Counted from the stretch's first letter, positions 26,402 to 36,772 are shown. The stretch is 64,000 nucleotides of DNA from Pedobacter psychrophilus (GCF_001652725.1 NZ_LWHJ01000027.1:434001-498000), one strand, 5' to 3'. The notes: a model not told the origin generated them from the letters alone. Translations and numbers: made by a program.

Positions 26402-27033
26402 TGAAAGATTTAAAAATTAAAGTTTGTGGAATGAAATATCCAGATAATATTACTGCATTATCTGATATTAAACCTGATTATATGGGCTTTATTTTTTATC
26501 CTCCATCAAAAAGATTTGTAGGCTTGGATTTTCAAAAATCAGATTTGAATAGCATGGACGAAGAAATAAATAAAACTGCTGTCTTTGTAAATGCACATTT
26601 TCACGAGGTAGTAGAATTTAGTAATATTTATGGCTTTAAAACTATTCAATTACATGGATCTGAATCTCCAGAATTTTGTAATGAGTTAATGGGAAAGGGA
26701 TTTAAAATTATTAAAGCATTTGGTATAGATGACAGTTTTGATTTTAAAACTTTAGAAAATTATAAAGGCTGTGTTGATTATTTCTTATTTGATACAAAAA
26801 CTGTAGAACATGGTGGTTCTGGCAAAACTTTTGGTTGGCAATTATTAAATAATTACCAATTTGATATACCTTTCTTTTTAAGCGGAGGCTTAAGTTTAGA
26901 TAATCTAACATCAATTGCAGAAATAGAAAACCCCAGTTTTTACGGGGTAGATTTAAACTCAAAATTTGAGATTGAACCTGGATTAAAAGACATAGAAAAA
27001 TTGGAATTGGCATTTAAAATTTTAAGAAATTAA
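26401..27033 (+). CDS. trpF: Phosphoribosylanthranilate isomerase
   Basis: 210 residues, TIM barrel. Catalyses the Amadori rearrangement of phosphoribosylanthranilate, third step of the pathway. [11 protein letters not shown] contains the catalytic Cys, [16 protein letters not shown] binds phosphate, and [17 protein letters not shown] carries the catalytic Asp and the phosphate-binding glycines. Starts on the last base of the trpD stop, consistent with translational coupling. trpC, the next step, is not encoded in this cluster. Confidence 0.95.
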   Translation: MKDLKIKVCGMKYPDNITALSDIKPDYMGFIFYPPSKRFVGLDFQKSDLNSMDEEINKTAVFVNAHFHEVVEFSNIYGFKTIQLHGSESPEFCNELMGKGFKIIKAFGIDDSFDFKTLENYKGCVDYFLFDTKTVEHGGSGKTFGWQLLNNYQFDIPFFLSGGLSLDNLTSIAEIENPSFYGVDLNSKFEIEPGLKDIEKLELAFKILRN

Positions 27034-27043
27034 ACAAGTGAAG

Positions 27044-28225
27044 ATGAACTATCGTGTAAATGAAAATGGATATTATGGAGATTTCGGTGGAGCATACATT
27101 CCAGAAATGCTTTATCCAAATATCGAACAATTAAAAAATGAGTATTTAAATATTATTGCCCAACCAGATTTTAAAGCAGAATATGAAGACTTGCTAAAAA
27201 ATTATGTAGGCAGACCGTCACCTTTATATCTAGCTAAAAGACTTTCGGAAAAATATGGTGCAAAAATCTATCTTAAAAGGGAGGATTTAAATCATACAGG
27301 AGCCCATAAAATAAACAATACGGTAGGCCAGATAATTTTAGCTGAAAAGCTAGGTAAAAAAAGAATCATTGCCGAAACAGGAGCAGGGCAACATGGTGTA
27401 GCCACAGCAACTGTTTGCGCATTAAAAGGTTTAGAGTGTGTTATTTATATGGGTGAGGTTGATATTGAGCGTCAGGCACCAAATGTTGCCCGTATGAAAA
27501 TGATGGGAGCGACAGTAATTCCTGCAACATCGGGAAGTAAAACGCTTAAGGATGCAACAAATGAGGCGATGAGAGACTGGATTAACAATCCTGTTGATAC
27601 ACATTATATAATTGGTTCTGTAGTTGGGCCACATCCTTATCCAGAAATGGTTTCTTTATTTCAATCAATCATTTCAGAAGAAACAAAAAAGCAATTAATT
27701 GAGCAAACTGGCAATGATCAACCTGATTATGTTTTAGCTTGTGTTGGTGGCGGAAGTAACGCTATGGGAATGTTTTATCATTTTTTAGATGACGAAAACG
27801 TTCGTTTAATTGCTGCAGAAGCTGCAGGTTTAGGTGTAAATTCTGGTCATTCTGCCGCAACTTCTGTTTTAGGAAAAGAAGGCGTTTTGCATGGTTCACG
27901 CACCTTGCTAATGCAAACTGATGATGGACAAGTTGTAGAGCCTTATTCTATTTCCGCAGGTTTAGATTATCCTGGAATTGGTCCTCAACATGCTCATTTG
28001 CATAAAGTAAAAAGGGTAGAATATGTAAATATTACTGATAATGAAGCCATGCAAGCGAGTTTGTTATTATCTAAATTAGAAGGTATTATCCCTGCTATAG
28101 AATCTGCACATGCTTTAGCACAATTAGAAAAAATGACTTTTAAACCTGATGAAGTGGTTGTAATATGCCTATCGGGGAGAGGAGATAAAGATTTAGATAC
28201 CTTTATGAAATATTTTAAACTTTAA
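27044..28225 (+). CDS. trpB: Tryptophan synthase beta subunit
   Basis: 393 residues from the ATG at 27044; a GTG two codons earlier (27038) is possible but unneeded. PLP-dependent; condenses indole with serine. HTGAHKINN holds the PLP lysine (K89), and [10 protein letters not shown] binds the cofactor phosphate. [18 protein letters not shown] is the conserved substrate region. Follows trpF by 10 bases. The stop codon runs directly into an about 14-base poly-A tract. Confidence 0.97.
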   Translation: MNYRVNENGYYGDFGGAYIPEMLYPNIEQLKNEYLNIIAQPDFKAEYEDLLKNYVGRPSPLYLAKRLSEKYGAKIYLKREDLNHTGAHKINNTVGQIILAEKLGKKRIIAETGAGQHGVATATVCALKGLECVIYMGEVDIERQAPNVARMKMMGATVIPATSGSKTLKDATNEAMRDWINNPVDTHYIIGSVVGPHPYPEMVSLFQSIISEETKKQLIEQTGNDQPDYVLACVGGGSNAMGMFYHFLDDENVRLIAAEAAGLGVNSGHSAATSVLGKEGVLHGSRTLLMQTDDGQVVEPYSISAGLDYPGIGPQHAHLHKVKRVEYVNITDNEAMQASLLLSKLEGIIPAIESAHALAQLEKMTFKPDEVVVICLSGRGDKDLDTFMKYFKL

Positions 28226-28312
28226 AAAAAAAAAAAAAGAGCAAAGAATAAAAATTAAAGACCTTGTCTAATTCTTTATTCTTTCGATTCTTGCTTCTTA
28301 ATCCTAAAATAA
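28226..28312 (+). other. trpB-trpA spacer with poly-A and word repeats
   Basis: An 87-base gap in an otherwise tight operon. It opens with an about 14-base A run and continues with AGAGCAAAGAATAAA and TTTATTCTTTCGATTCTTGC, which are imperfectly complementary. Similar words are common intergenic filler in this phylum. No coding potential. Confidence 0.4.
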
Positions 28313-29086
28313 ATGAACAGATTACAACAACTCTTTGAGAAAAAGAAAAACAATATACTTTCCATATATTTCACTGCTGGTTATCCAGAAATTGGAGCGA
28401 CTTTAAAAATTGCTGAAGCCTTAGAAAAAGCTGGAGCAGATTTTTTAGAAATAGGTTTTCCATATTCTGATCCATTAGCTGATGGACCAATTATACAAAA
28501 CAGCTCACAAGTTGCAATAGAAAACGGAATGACCCTAAAGCTTTTATTTCAGCAATTAAAAGATTTAAGGGCTAAGGTTTCTATACCAGTTTTATTAATG
28601 GGGTACGCTAATCCTATGTTGCAATACGGGGTGGCAAATTTTTGTAAGGCTGCCGCCGATGTTGGTATTGATGGAGTAATTGTTCCGGATTTACCTTTAT
28701 ATGAATACGAAGAGATTTATAAAAATGATTTTATAGATAACGGATTAAGTAATGTGTTTTTAGTAACTCCGCAAACATCAAATGAAAGAATTAAAAAAAT
28801 AGACGGACTTTCAAATGGATTTATTTACTTGTTATCATCGTCTGCAACTACAGGGAAAAGCTTAGACGTTTCGGATGAGATAGGAGCTTATTATGATAGA
28901 GTTAAATCATTAAATCTTGAAAACCCATTAATCATAGGTTTTGGCATATCCGATAAAAATAGTTTTATGAGAGCTAGCAAATATGCGAATGGTGCTATTG
29001 TTGGCTCTGCCTTTGTAAAAACGATAGGGGATACCAAAGATTATTTAAGCCACATTCCAGAATTTATTAGAAAAATTAGAGACTAA
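28313..29086 (+). CDS. trpA: Tryptophan synthase alpha subunit
   Basis: 257 residues, TIM barrel. Cleaves indole-3-glycerol phosphate to indole, which is channelled to TrpB. FLEIGFPYSDPLADGP holds the catalytic E46 and D57; VIVPDLPLYE and the phosphate-binding GFGISDKNSF and GAIVGSAFVK segments are present. Last gene of the trp cluster; its end overlaps the end of the convergent nhaA gene by 11 bases. Confidence 0.96.
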   Translation: MNRLQQLFEKKKNNILSIYFTAGYPEIGATLKIAEALEKAGADFLEIGFPYSDPLADGPIIQNSSQVAIENGMTLKLLFQQLKDLRAKVSIPVLLMGYANPMLQYGVANFCKAAADVGIDGVIVPDLPLYEYEEIYKNDFIDNGLSNVFLVTPQTSNERIKKIDGLSNGFIYLLSSSATTGKSLDVSDEIGAYYDRVKSLNLENPLIIGFGISDKNSFMRASKYANGAIVGSAFVKTIGDTKDYLSHIPEFIRKIRD

Positions 29087-30317
29087 GCTCTAATTTTTCT
29101 TTTCCTGAAAATTTCTCTCCTTTTGATTTTTCCTTAACTATTGCCGGAGCTTGTTTTTTACTCAAATAATTTAGGAAAATGTATCCTGAAATTGCAGATA
29201 TAATAGACGCTATCAGTATCGAAAACTTAGCTTCTAACTGAAATAGTGGAGATGCAAAGGATAGTAATGAGACAAATATCGACATGGTAAAACCAATACC
29301 ACCTAACATAGCAACACCTGATAATTGTTTCCAAGTCGCTAATCGTGGTTTTTTAGCTATTTTTAATTTAATAGCTATCCAGGATGCGAAAGTAATACCA
29401 AGCGGTTTTCCTATAAAAAGACCAGCCAAAATTCCTAAACCTAATGGATTTGTTAATCCTTTAAGCATTTCAGATTCAAACTTTATGTTTGTATTTGCCA
29501 ATGCAAACAAGGGCATAATAACATAACTAACAGGATTACTTAATAAGCCTTCTAATCTTTCTAAAGGAGAATATTTTCTTTTTTCTGCATTGGCAGGAAT
29601 AGCAATTGCGGTTAAAACTCCAGCAATAGTTGCATGAATACCACTATGATGTATAAAATACCATAATATAATTCCAGGTATGATATAATAAATAAGTTTT
29701 TTAGCTCCAAAATAGTTTAGTGCCATTTGAAACGCAAAAACACCAGCAGCCAATAGTAAATAAGTAAAATGTAAATCAGAAGTATAAAATACTGCTATAA
29801 CTAAGATGGCACCTAAATCATCTACAATAGCTAAGGCAGTTAAGAAAATCTTTAAAGATTTTGGAACCCTATCTCCAAGAACAGAAAGTATACCTATCGC
29901 AAATGCAATATCAGTTGCCATTGGTATGCCCCAACCTTTAGACGTTGCTGCCCCAATATTTACTAAGGCAAAAAGCAATGCTGGTACTAACATTCCTCCT
30001 AAAGCTGCTATAATTGGTAGTGAAGCTTGTTTAATTGATTTTAATTCGCCATCAACAACTTCTCTTTTTATCTCTAAACCAACATATAAAAAGAAAATTG
30101 CCATTAAGCCATCGTTAATCCAACTTAGCGAGGTAAAGTTTAAATCAATACCACCAGTTTCAATACCTAGCTTAAGATTTAAAAGATTGTTAAAATAACT
30201 ACCTAAAGAAGAATTAGCTATTAAAATTGATATAAAGACACAAAATATTAGAATAATACCAGCTTTGGATTCTGTTTGTAGAAACTTTTTATAAACATTC
30301 TTACTAATTTCTCTCAT
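29076..30317 (-). CDS. nhaA: Na+/H+ antiporter NhaA, first paralogue
   Basis: 413 residues, about eleven to twelve membrane helices. Exchanges sodium for protons across the inner membrane. ATDIAFAIGILSVLG and the ion-binding pair in AIVDDLGAILVIAVFY (two adjacent Asp) are diagnostic, as is FLYVGLEIKREVVDGEL. The Lys/Glu-rich tail of about 30 residues is longer than in the neighbouring paralogue. It is one of two tandem copies, 205 bases apart on the same strand. Confidence 0.95.
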   Translation of the reverse strand: MREISKNVYKKFLQTESKAGIILIFCVFISILIANSSLGSYFNNLLNLKLGIETGGIDLNFTSLSWINDGLMAIFFLYVGLEIKREVVDGELKSIKQASLPIIAALGGMLVPALLFALVNIGAATSKGWGIPMATDIAFAIGILSVLGDRVPKSLKIFLTALAIVDDLGAILVIAVFYTSDLHFTYLLLAAGVFAFQMALNYFGAKKLIYYIIPGIILWYFIHHSGIHATIAGVLTAIAIPANAEKRKYSPLERLEGLLSNPVSYVIMPLFALANTNIKFESEMLKGLTNPLGLGILAGLFIGKPLGITFASWIAIKLKIAKKPRLATWKQLSGVAMLGGIGFTMSIFVSLLSFASPLFQLEAKFSILIASIISAISGYIFLNYLSKKQAPAIVKEKSKGEKFSGKEKLELSL

Positions 30318-30522
30318 TTTATAATTGTCTTAACGATAATGAGTATAAAAATAGGAAAAAATATATAAATATTATGATTTTGGTTTTAAATTTCAATCAT
30401 TTTTAAATGATTTATCTGTAAAATTAACAAAAAATGAAATTTTACTAATTACATATGCAAAATCCAATCAATTATTAAGAATTATTTAAAATTTCTTTCG
30501 TTTTATTCTTATATAATTTGAC

Positions 30523-31722
30523 TTAAAGCGTATTGTCCTTTAAAATCATACGTTTTTTTGATTTTCCCAAGAATTTTAATACCGAATAGCCTAATATTCC
30601 GGCACTTACAGACGCAATTAGGATTGAAAATTTAGCTTGAGTTTGATATTCTGGATTATTTAATGAAAGTAGCGCAATAAATATCGACATTGTAAAACCT
30701 ATGCCGCCTAATAAACCTAAACCACCAATTTGTGACCAGGTAGCTGTTTCTGGTAATTTGCTAATTTTAAGCTTAACTGATAACCACGAAAAAGATAATA
30801 TACCTAAGGGTTTTCCAATTAACAGACCACCAATAATTGCAACACTTAAACCCGAAGTGATGTTATTTAGCATTTCTGATTCAAAACGGATGTTTGTATT
30901 TGCAATAGCGAATAAAGGCATAATAATAAAATTCACTGGTTTTACTAAAATATGCTCTAATTTCTCTAAAGGGGAGGCTTTATTCGTTTCATTGGTAGGG
31001 ATTGTTAAAGCCGTTAATACTCCGGCTATAGTAGCGTGAATACCAGAATGATGAATAAAATACCACATTAAAATTCCTGGAATAATATAGAATACAAGCC
31101 TTTTAACACCAAAATAATTAAGAGCTATTAATAAAATTAAAACACCTCCAGAATATAATAAATACATAAAATGTATCTCTGTTGAGTAAAATATAGCGAT
31201 TACTAAAATCGCTCCTAAGTCATCAACGATTGCCAATGCTGTTAAAAATATTTTTAAGGAGTTTGGCACTTTGCTGCCCAATAAAGATAATATGGCAATT
31301 GCAAATGCAATATCAGTTGCCATTGGTATTCCCCAGCCATGCCCTGTCTCTTCAGAAGAATCTAATAACATATATAAAACAGCTGGAACTAGCATACCAC
31401 CAATTGCTGCCATAATAGGTAAACTAGCTTGTTTGATGCTGGATAATTCACCTTCAATCAATTCTCTTTTGATTTCTAACCCAACCATTAGAAAAAAGAT
31501 TGCCATTAGGCCATCATTTATCCATAATAGAATACTGTATCTTAAATTAACAGAAGATGTTTCAAATCCGATTTGTTGAGCTAATAAGTTATTATATGCA
31601 TCTCCTATACTAGAATTAGCAATAATTAAACTGATTACCACACAAATCATTAAGAGTATCCCTCCTGTAGACTGAGAAGTAAAAAAGTCTTTGTAAGGTT
31701 TTAGGTTGATTATTTTAGCCAT
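30523..31722 (-). CDS. nhaA: Na+/H+ antiporter NhaA, second paralogue
   Basis: 399 residues, same architecture as the copy at 29076: FLMVGLEIKRELIEGEL, MATDIAFAIAILSLLG, AIVDDLGAILVIAIFYS and WYFIHHSGIHATIAGVLTA. The pair are clearly homologous yet diverged across their length, so this is an old tandem duplication rather than a recent one. They may differ in pH range or ion preference. A hairpin at 31760 lies just upstream. Confidence 0.95.
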   Translation of the reverse strand: MAKIINLKPYKDFFTSQSTGGILLMICVVISLIIANSSIGDAYNNLLAQQIGFETSSVNLRYSILLWINDGLMAIFFLMVGLEIKRELIEGELSSIKQASLPIMAAIGGMLVPAVLYMLLDSSEETGHGWGIPMATDIAFAIAILSLLGSKVPNSLKIFLTALAIVDDLGAILVIAIFYSTEIHFMYLLYSGGVLILLIALNYFGVKRLVFYIIPGILMWYFIHHSGIHATIAGVLTALTIPTNETNKASPLEKLEHILVKPVNFIIMPLFAIANTNIRFESEMLNNITSGLSVAIIGGLLIGKPLGILSFSWLSVKLKISKLPETATWSQIGGLGLLGGIGFTMSIFIALLSLNNPEYQTQAKFSILIASVSAGILGYSVLKFLGKSKKRMILKDNTL

Positions 31723-31759
31723 TTCTGCTAAAATAACAATAAGGCTTTTAAAAAGAATT

Positions 31760-31787
31760 AAAAAATCCCCTTAAAAGGGGATTTTTT
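31760..31787. terminator. Hairpin terminator after the sorting-tail relic
   Basis: AAAAAATCCCC-TTAAAA-GGGGATTTTTT: a 10-bp stem with T runs on either strand. On the minus strand it begins two bases after the stop of the relic at 31789, suggesting it once ended that gene. Confidence 0.75.
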
Positions 31788-31788
31788 A

Positions 31789-31911
31789 CTATTTCTTGAT
31801 TATTTTTTCTTGAAAGCTAAGATTATCATCCTTAATTCTAATTATATAAGTTCCTGAATTAAGATTTTGTATTTGTTGATTGAGAAAGTAGTAGAATTTT
31901 TTTATAAATAT
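31789..31911 (-). pseudogene. Orphan type IX secretion C-terminal sorting-tail relic
   Basis: A frame open for 40 codons before its stop ends with IQNLNSGTYIIRIKDDNLSF then QEKIIKK. This is the typical end of a type A sorting domain (L-x-x-G-x-Y-x-x-x-I ... KKIIK) that directs proteins to the type IX secretion system. No start codon or passenger domain precedes it: an in-frame TAA lies at 31912. It reads as the last remnant of a deleted secreted-protein gene, with its terminator still attached. Confidence 0.6.
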
Positions 31912-31994
31912 TTAAGTGAATTTTAAGCCACATAAATATCTCATGAAAACTAACTCAATGTTAACAGAATAAGAAATGATTGTATCATTCTTGA

Positions 31995-32615
31995 TTATAT
32001 ATAATCCTCAATAATTCCTTTTCCTTCCCTTAACACTTCAAATTCTCCTGATGTACAATCAATCACAGTAGAAGCAATGTTATCTCCATATCCTCCATCA
32101 ATTACTAAGTCTACTTTATCTTGATATTTTTCAAATATCAATTCTGGGTCGGTAGTGTATTCTATAATTTCATCTTCATCATGTATAGAAGTTGAAAGGA
32201 TTGGATTACCTAACATTTTAACAATTTGCCTGGCTATATTGTTATCAGGAACTCTTATACCAACCGTTTTTTTATTACTTGATAATAGTTTTGGGACGTT
32301 ATTATTTGCGTTAAAAATAAATGTAAAAGGTCCGGGAAGCGCTTTCTTTAAAACTCTAAAAATGGTATTGTCGATAGGTTTAATATAATCCGATATATGG
32401 CTTAAATCATAACAAATAAAAGAAAAGTTGGCTTTTTCTAGATTAACACCTCTTAGCTGTGCAATTTTTTCAATTGCTTTATGATTGGTTATATCACAGC
32501 CCATCCCATAAACTGTATCGGTTGGATAAATAATAATTCCGCCTTTTTTTAGAACATCAACAATTTGTTCTATAATTTTTTCATTTGGATTCTCAGGGTA
32601 AACACGGATTAACAT
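31995..32615 (-). CDS. Threonylcarbamoyl-AMP synthase (Sua5/YciO/YrdC family)
   Basis: 206 residues. GIIIYPTDTVYGMGCDI and IEKIAQLRGVNLEK near the N-terminus, and TVGIRVPDNNIARQIV with STSIHDEDEI, match the YrdC fold that binds ATP, threonine and bicarbonate for t6A synthesis at position 37 of ANN-decoding tRNAs. It lacks the extra C-terminal Sua5 domain. A YciO-like paralogue role cannot be excluded because residues separating the subgroups are subtle. Confidence 0.85.
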   Translation of the reverse strand: MLIRVYPENPNEKIIEQIVDVLKKGGIIIYPTDTVYGMGCDITNHKAIEKIAQLRGVNLEKANFSFICYDLSHISDYIKPIDNTIFRVLKKALPGPFTFIFNANNNVPKLLSSNKKTVGIRVPDNNIARQIVKMLGNPILSTSIHDEDEIIEYTTDPELIFEKYQDKVDLVIDGGYGDNIASTVIDCTSGEFEVLREGKGIIEDYI

Positions 32616-32842
32616 AATTTTAAAAATAAGTATTATAAACTGTTTTTTAATTTTAATGATACAATTTCATAAATCGTACCAAATAAAGGTCACAATTTTA
32701 AAATCTTTCTCGTTTAATTCGGCTTTAAACCGTTTTTATAAGCTAAATATTTGCTAGAGCTTTGTTATTTGCAAAATTTAAATTTTTTTAAAATTTGGCA
32801 TTTGATTGGTATTACGGAAAATAACCAAACTAATATTTTAAG

Positions 32843-33067
32843 ATGATGAAAAATAACTCAACTATTATAAGCGCAAACTTTGATTTAGAATTATTAAATA
32901 TTCTAAAAAATGATATTCAAGAACAACATTCTAAAGTAAAATCAAAATTTATAAACATGGCTACTAAAGTTTATGATAATGAGTTATTAGCAATTATAAA
33001 AAATGATTTAAACGCTTTAAAATCCCAATTTTCGAATTCAAATCCAAGTTTAGCTAACGCTAGCTAA
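32843..33067 (+). CDS. Small hypothetical protein with an internal repeat
   Basis: 74 residues, no signal. It contains two related helical segments, DLELLNILKNDIQEQHSK (about 16-33) and DNELLAIIKNDLNALKSQ (about 45-62), suggesting an internal duplication and a helical hairpin. Function unknown. It is followed by a strong bidirectional terminator and preceded by a 227-base divergent spacer, so it has its own transcript. Confidence 0.55.
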   Translation: MMKNNSTIISANFDLELLNILKNDIQEQHSKVKSKFINMATKVYDNELLAIIKNDLNALKSQFSNSNPSLANAS

Positions 33068-33078
33068 ATAAACTGCAT

Positions 33079-33112
33079 AAAAAAACCTATCGTTTAAAGC
33101 GATAGGTTTTTT
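33079..33112. terminator. Bidirectional terminator
   Basis: AAAAACCTATCG-TTTAAAG-CGATAGGTTTTTT: a perfect stem with A/T flanks serving both the small gene (+) and yidC (-). Confidence 0.88.
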
Positions 33113-33129
33113 ATTTATAAAGAGATTTA

Positions 33130-34935
33130 TTATTTCTTTTTTTGTTGATTTACTTGTTGTTGTTGGCGCATCATGTCTTCCATTTTCTTCTGCCATCCAC
33201 CTTTTTTCTTTTCAGACTCTGGCTTTTTCTTATTCTCTTGTATTTGAGCATGAATCTTATCATCATCAACAAATTTCCTAATAAAGTATTGTTGAGAGAA
33301 TGTTAAAATGTTAGCACAGAAATAATAATAATTTAAACCCGCTGGGTAGCTATTTAAAACACCAAAAAAGATTAAAGGAGTGATGTAACCAATATATTTC
33401 ATCTGCCCTTGTGCTCCAGAAACTTGGTTGTTAAAATAAGTATAAACCAACGTCGAAATAGTCATCAACAAACACATTAAACTAATATGATTCCAACCTA
33501 AAAGTGGGATTGGAGCAAATGTTATAAATTGATCATATGTAGAAAGGTCTTTCATCCATAAGAAACTTTCATGTCTTAACTCAAATAAATTTGGGAAAAA
33601 GTAAAAGAATGCCAATATAAATGGCATTTGGAAAACCAAAGGTAAACAGCCACCTAATGGATTAACACCAGCTTGCTTGTATAATTTTAAATACTCTTGT
33701 TGTACTAGGGCTTGATTTCCTTCTCCGACTTTCTTTTTTATCTCGTCCATTTCAGGTTTTAAAACCCTCATTTTAGCCATCGAAAGATATGACTTGTAGG
33801 TAAATGGGAAAAGAACAGATTTTAAGATTAAGGTTAATAAAAGGATAATTAGTCCGTAACCTAAATTTAAGCTTTCGAAAAAATTAAAAATAGGAAGTAC
33901 TAAAAATCTATTGATCCATTTTAACGGACCCCAGCCCATTTTTACCATTTGTTCTAAATCATGACCTTGAGCTTTTAACTGGCTAAACTTATTAGATCCA
34001 AAATAAAAGTTCATCTCATAACTATTAACCACCTGGTTTTTGTAGGGTAGGCTTAATTTTGCTGCATAAGCTTTTACAGCGGAGCTATCGGCAATAGTGA
34101 TTATTTTAATATCAGCTTTGCTAAATCCTTCTTTAGGAATTAAAGCTGCGGAGAAAAAGTGTTCTTTAAAAGAAATCCAATTAGTTTTTCCTTCGTTAAG
34201 CACTAAATCTTCGTCTTTACTTTCACTCAAAAAATCAACAGTTCCATCAGCTTTTTGATAATAGGTTGTAGAACCCATTCTCTCATTTTTAATGTCTTTT
34301 TCTTGTTGTAATAATTTAGTGTTCCAGTCTAAAACCAAAGAATTATCTGTAATGATATTTTGGAAACCTTTTACATCAGCTCTAAAACCAACTTGATGAG
34401 AATCTGGAGATAAAGTATAAGTGTATTGAACGCTGGATCCATCGGCGTTAGCCAATTGCATCACCACCTTTCCGTTACCAGTTTCTACTTTGTTAAAAAA
34501 GTTATTGGTTGTATTTGCAACAGCATTGGTGCCTTTATACTCAAAACCAAAATTTGTAGATTCTGGAGTAAATAAGATTAATGGTTTACCTTGATAAGTG
34601 GTTTCATTTTTAACTTCTACACTAGCAATCTTACCACCTTTGTTAGATATTAAGACTTTTAAATTTTTGTTTTCTAAAACAGTAAATTCTTCATTAATTA
34701 AAGATGAAGTACTTTTTGTCGTATCTGTAATATTTGTATTTCCAGTAGTTAAGGCATTATTAGTTTTAGCAAGCGTTGTATCATTATTTGTTACTGTAAT
34801 ATTTTTTGCTTTAGCTAAAGAATCCTGCAATAATTGTTCTTTTTTAACATCTTCTGATGATGGTTTTAAAAGAAAGGTTGATCCCACTAGTATGACTAAT
34901 ATCAGGAATAAACCTGTAAACGTATTTCTATCCAT
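33130..34935 (-). CDS. yidC: Membrane protein insertase YidC
   Basis: 601 residues. An N-terminal membrane anchor, a long periplasmic beta-sandwich domain (about 60-340), then five membrane helices forming the insertase core (GPLKWINRFLVLPIFNFFES, PFTYKSYLSMAKMRVLKPEM, KQAGVNPLGGCLPLVFQMPF). The C-terminus is Lys/Gln-rich, as in Bacteroidota. It inserts inner-membrane proteins with or without SecYEG. It follows pyrG by 33 bases on the same strand, so the two are probably one transcript. Confidence 0.97.
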   Translation of the reverse strand: MDRNTFTGLFLILVILVGSTFLLKPSSEDVKKEQLLQDSLAKAKNITVTNNDTTLAKTNNALTTGNTNITDTTKSTSSLINEEFTVLENKNLKVLISNKGGKIASVEVKNETTYQGKPLILFTPESTNFGFEYKGTNAVANTTNNFFNKVETGNGKVVMQLANADGSSVQYTYTLSPDSHQVGFRADVKGFQNIITDNSLVLDWNTKLLQQEKDIKNERMGSTTYYQKADGTVDFLSESKDEDLVLNEGKTNWISFKEHFFSAALIPKEGFSKADIKIITIADSSAVKAYAAKLSLPYKNQVVNSYEMNFYFGSNKFSQLKAQGHDLEQMVKMGWGPLKWINRFLVLPIFNFFESLNLGYGLIILLLTLILKSVLFPFTYKSYLSMAKMRVLKPEMDEIKKKVGEGNQALVQQEYLKLYKQAGVNPLGGCLPLVFQMPFILAFFYFFPNLFELRHESFLWMKDLSTYDQFITFAPIPLLGWNHISLMCLLMTISTLVYTYFNNQVSGAQGQMKYIGYITPLIFFGVLNSYPAGLNYYYFCANILTFSQQYFIRKFVDDDKIHAQIQENKKKPESEKKKGGWQKKMEDMMRQQQQVNQQKKK

Positions 34936-34968
34936 TTCTTAATTTTCTATCCTCTATATTATCAAAAT

Positions 34969-36582
34969 TTAATTTTTCTTTTTTGCGTTTTCTAAGCAAG
35001 CGGCGACAAATTTAACAAAAAGTGGGTGAGGATTTGCAACAGTTGATTTTAATTCTGGATGAAATTGTGCGGCAACAAAAAATGGGTGATTTTTTAACTC
35101 AACAATTTCAACTAAATTATTATCGGGATTAATCCCTGAAGCTATCATACCACCATCTTCATATTGTTTTAAAAACTTGTTGTTAAACTCATAACGATGT
35201 CTGTGACGTTCGTTTATTTTTGATTTACCATAAATATTTGCTGCTTTGGATCCTTTTTTAAGCTCGCAAACATAAGAACCCAACCTCATGGTACCACCTT
35301 TTAAAGTAATTTTTTTCTGATCTTCCATCATAGAAATTACTGCATCTTCTTCCTCCTGGTCCATTTCTGTACTGTGGGCATTTTTAATTCCCAATACATT
35401 TCTGCCGTATTCTATTACTGCACATTGCATTCCCAAACAAATCCCGAAAAAAGGAATGTTGTTTTCACGGATAAATTGAATGGAAATTATTTTCCCTTCA
35501 ATACCTCTATTACCAAAGCCAGGAGCTACCAAAACACCATCTAAATTAGCCAATTTGGATTGTACGTTTTCTGGGGTAATACTTTCAGAGTGTATGCATT
35601 CTACTCTAACTTTGCACTCATTTTGTGCACCAGCATGTATAAATGATTCTGTGATTGATTTATAGGCATCCGGTAATTCTACATATTTACCTACTAAACC
35701 AATCCTGATTTCTGAAGTGGGATTTTTTAACCTTCCTAAAAAATCTTTCCAGTTATCTAGATTTGGTTCATTTTTTAATGGAAGTTTTAGTTTTGAAAGT
35801 ACTGTTCTATCTAGTTGTTCTTTCAACATTAATAAAGGAACATCATAAATCGTTTTGGCATCAATAGATTCTACAACTGCATTTAAATTCACGTTACAAA
35901 ACAAAGCAATCTTCTTTCTTAAATCTTGTGAGATATGATGTTCTGTTCTACAAACTAAAATATCGGGTTGTATCCCATATTCTAGCAGCATTTTAACAGA
36001 GTGTTGAGTAGGCTTTGTTTTTAATTCTCCTGCAGCAGCCAAAAAAGGCACTAATGTTAAATGTATTACAATGGCATTGCTAGAACCCACTTCCCATTTA
36101 AACTGTCGTACAGCCTCTACAAACGGCAAGGATTCAATATCTCCCACGGTTCCGCCAAGCTCAGTAATTATGATATCATATTCTCCATTTTGTCCCAAGA
36201 GAGCCATATTACGTTTAATTTCATCAGTAATATGTGGTACAACTTGTACTGTTTTACCTAAATAAGCGCCTTCTCTTTCTTTGTTGATTACATTTTGATA
36301 AATCCTGCCTGTTGTTATATTATTGGCTTGGGAAGTTGGAACATTTAAAAAACGTTCATAATGTCCTAAATCTAAATCTGTTTCTGCACCGTCTTCTGTA
36401 ACATAACATTCGCCATGTTCATAAGGGTTTAAAGTTCCAGGATCAATATTTATGTAAGGATCAAATTTTTGGATTGTTACGCTATAACCTCTGGCTTGTA
36501 GCAGTTTAGCCAATGAAGCGGAAATAATACCTTTTCCTAAAGACGATGTAACGCCTCCCGTAACAAAAATATACTTAGTCAT
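34969..36582 (-). CDS. pyrG: CTP synthase
   Basis: 537 residues. Converts UTP to CTP using glutamine. The synthase domain starts [38 protein letters not shown] and [10 protein letters not shown] follow. The glutaminase domain has [14 protein letters not shown] (nucleophile Cys) and [10 protein letters not shown] with the His-Glu pair. Usual length. Upstream of yidC in the same direction. Confidence 0.98.
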   Translation of the reverse strand: MTKYIFVTGGVTSSLGKGIISASLAKLLQARGYSVTIQKFDPYINIDPGTLNPYEHGECYVTEDGAETDLDLGHYERFLNVPTSQANNITTGRIYQNVINKEREGAYLGKTVQVVPHITDEIKRNMALLGQNGEYDIIITELGGTVGDIESLPFVEAVRQFKWEVGSSNAIVIHLTLVPFLAAAGELKTKPTQHSVKMLLEYGIQPDILVCRTEHHISQDLRKKIALFCNVNLNAVVESIDAKTIYDVPLLMLKEQLDRTVLSKLKLPLKNEPNLDNWKDFLGRLKNPTSEIRIGLVGKYVELPDAYKSITESFIHAGAQNECKVRVECIHSESITPENVQSKLANLDGVLVAPGFGNRGIEGKIISIQFIRENNIPFFGICLGMQCAVIEYGRNVLGIKNAHSTEMDQEEEDAVISMMEDQKKITLKGGTMRLGSYVCELKKGSKAANIYGKSKINERHRHRYEFNNKFLKQYEDGGMIASGINPDNNLVEIVELKNHPFFVAAQFHPELKSTVANPHPLFVKFVAACLENAKKKN

Positions 36583-36772
36583 GATGGATTTTATATTTAT
36601 AATGCTTTAAAAAAAAAAGTTTAGGGCTAATTTTAAAGCTATTTGTACGGGATACAAAAGTAGGCTTTTTATTTTACTCTAGTGTAGGTGTGGAGAAAAT
36701 AGATTGGTGTGGATAAGCAATTGTTACAGAAAAGGGAAAGGATTTTATTACATATGGTTTGAATAAAATATT

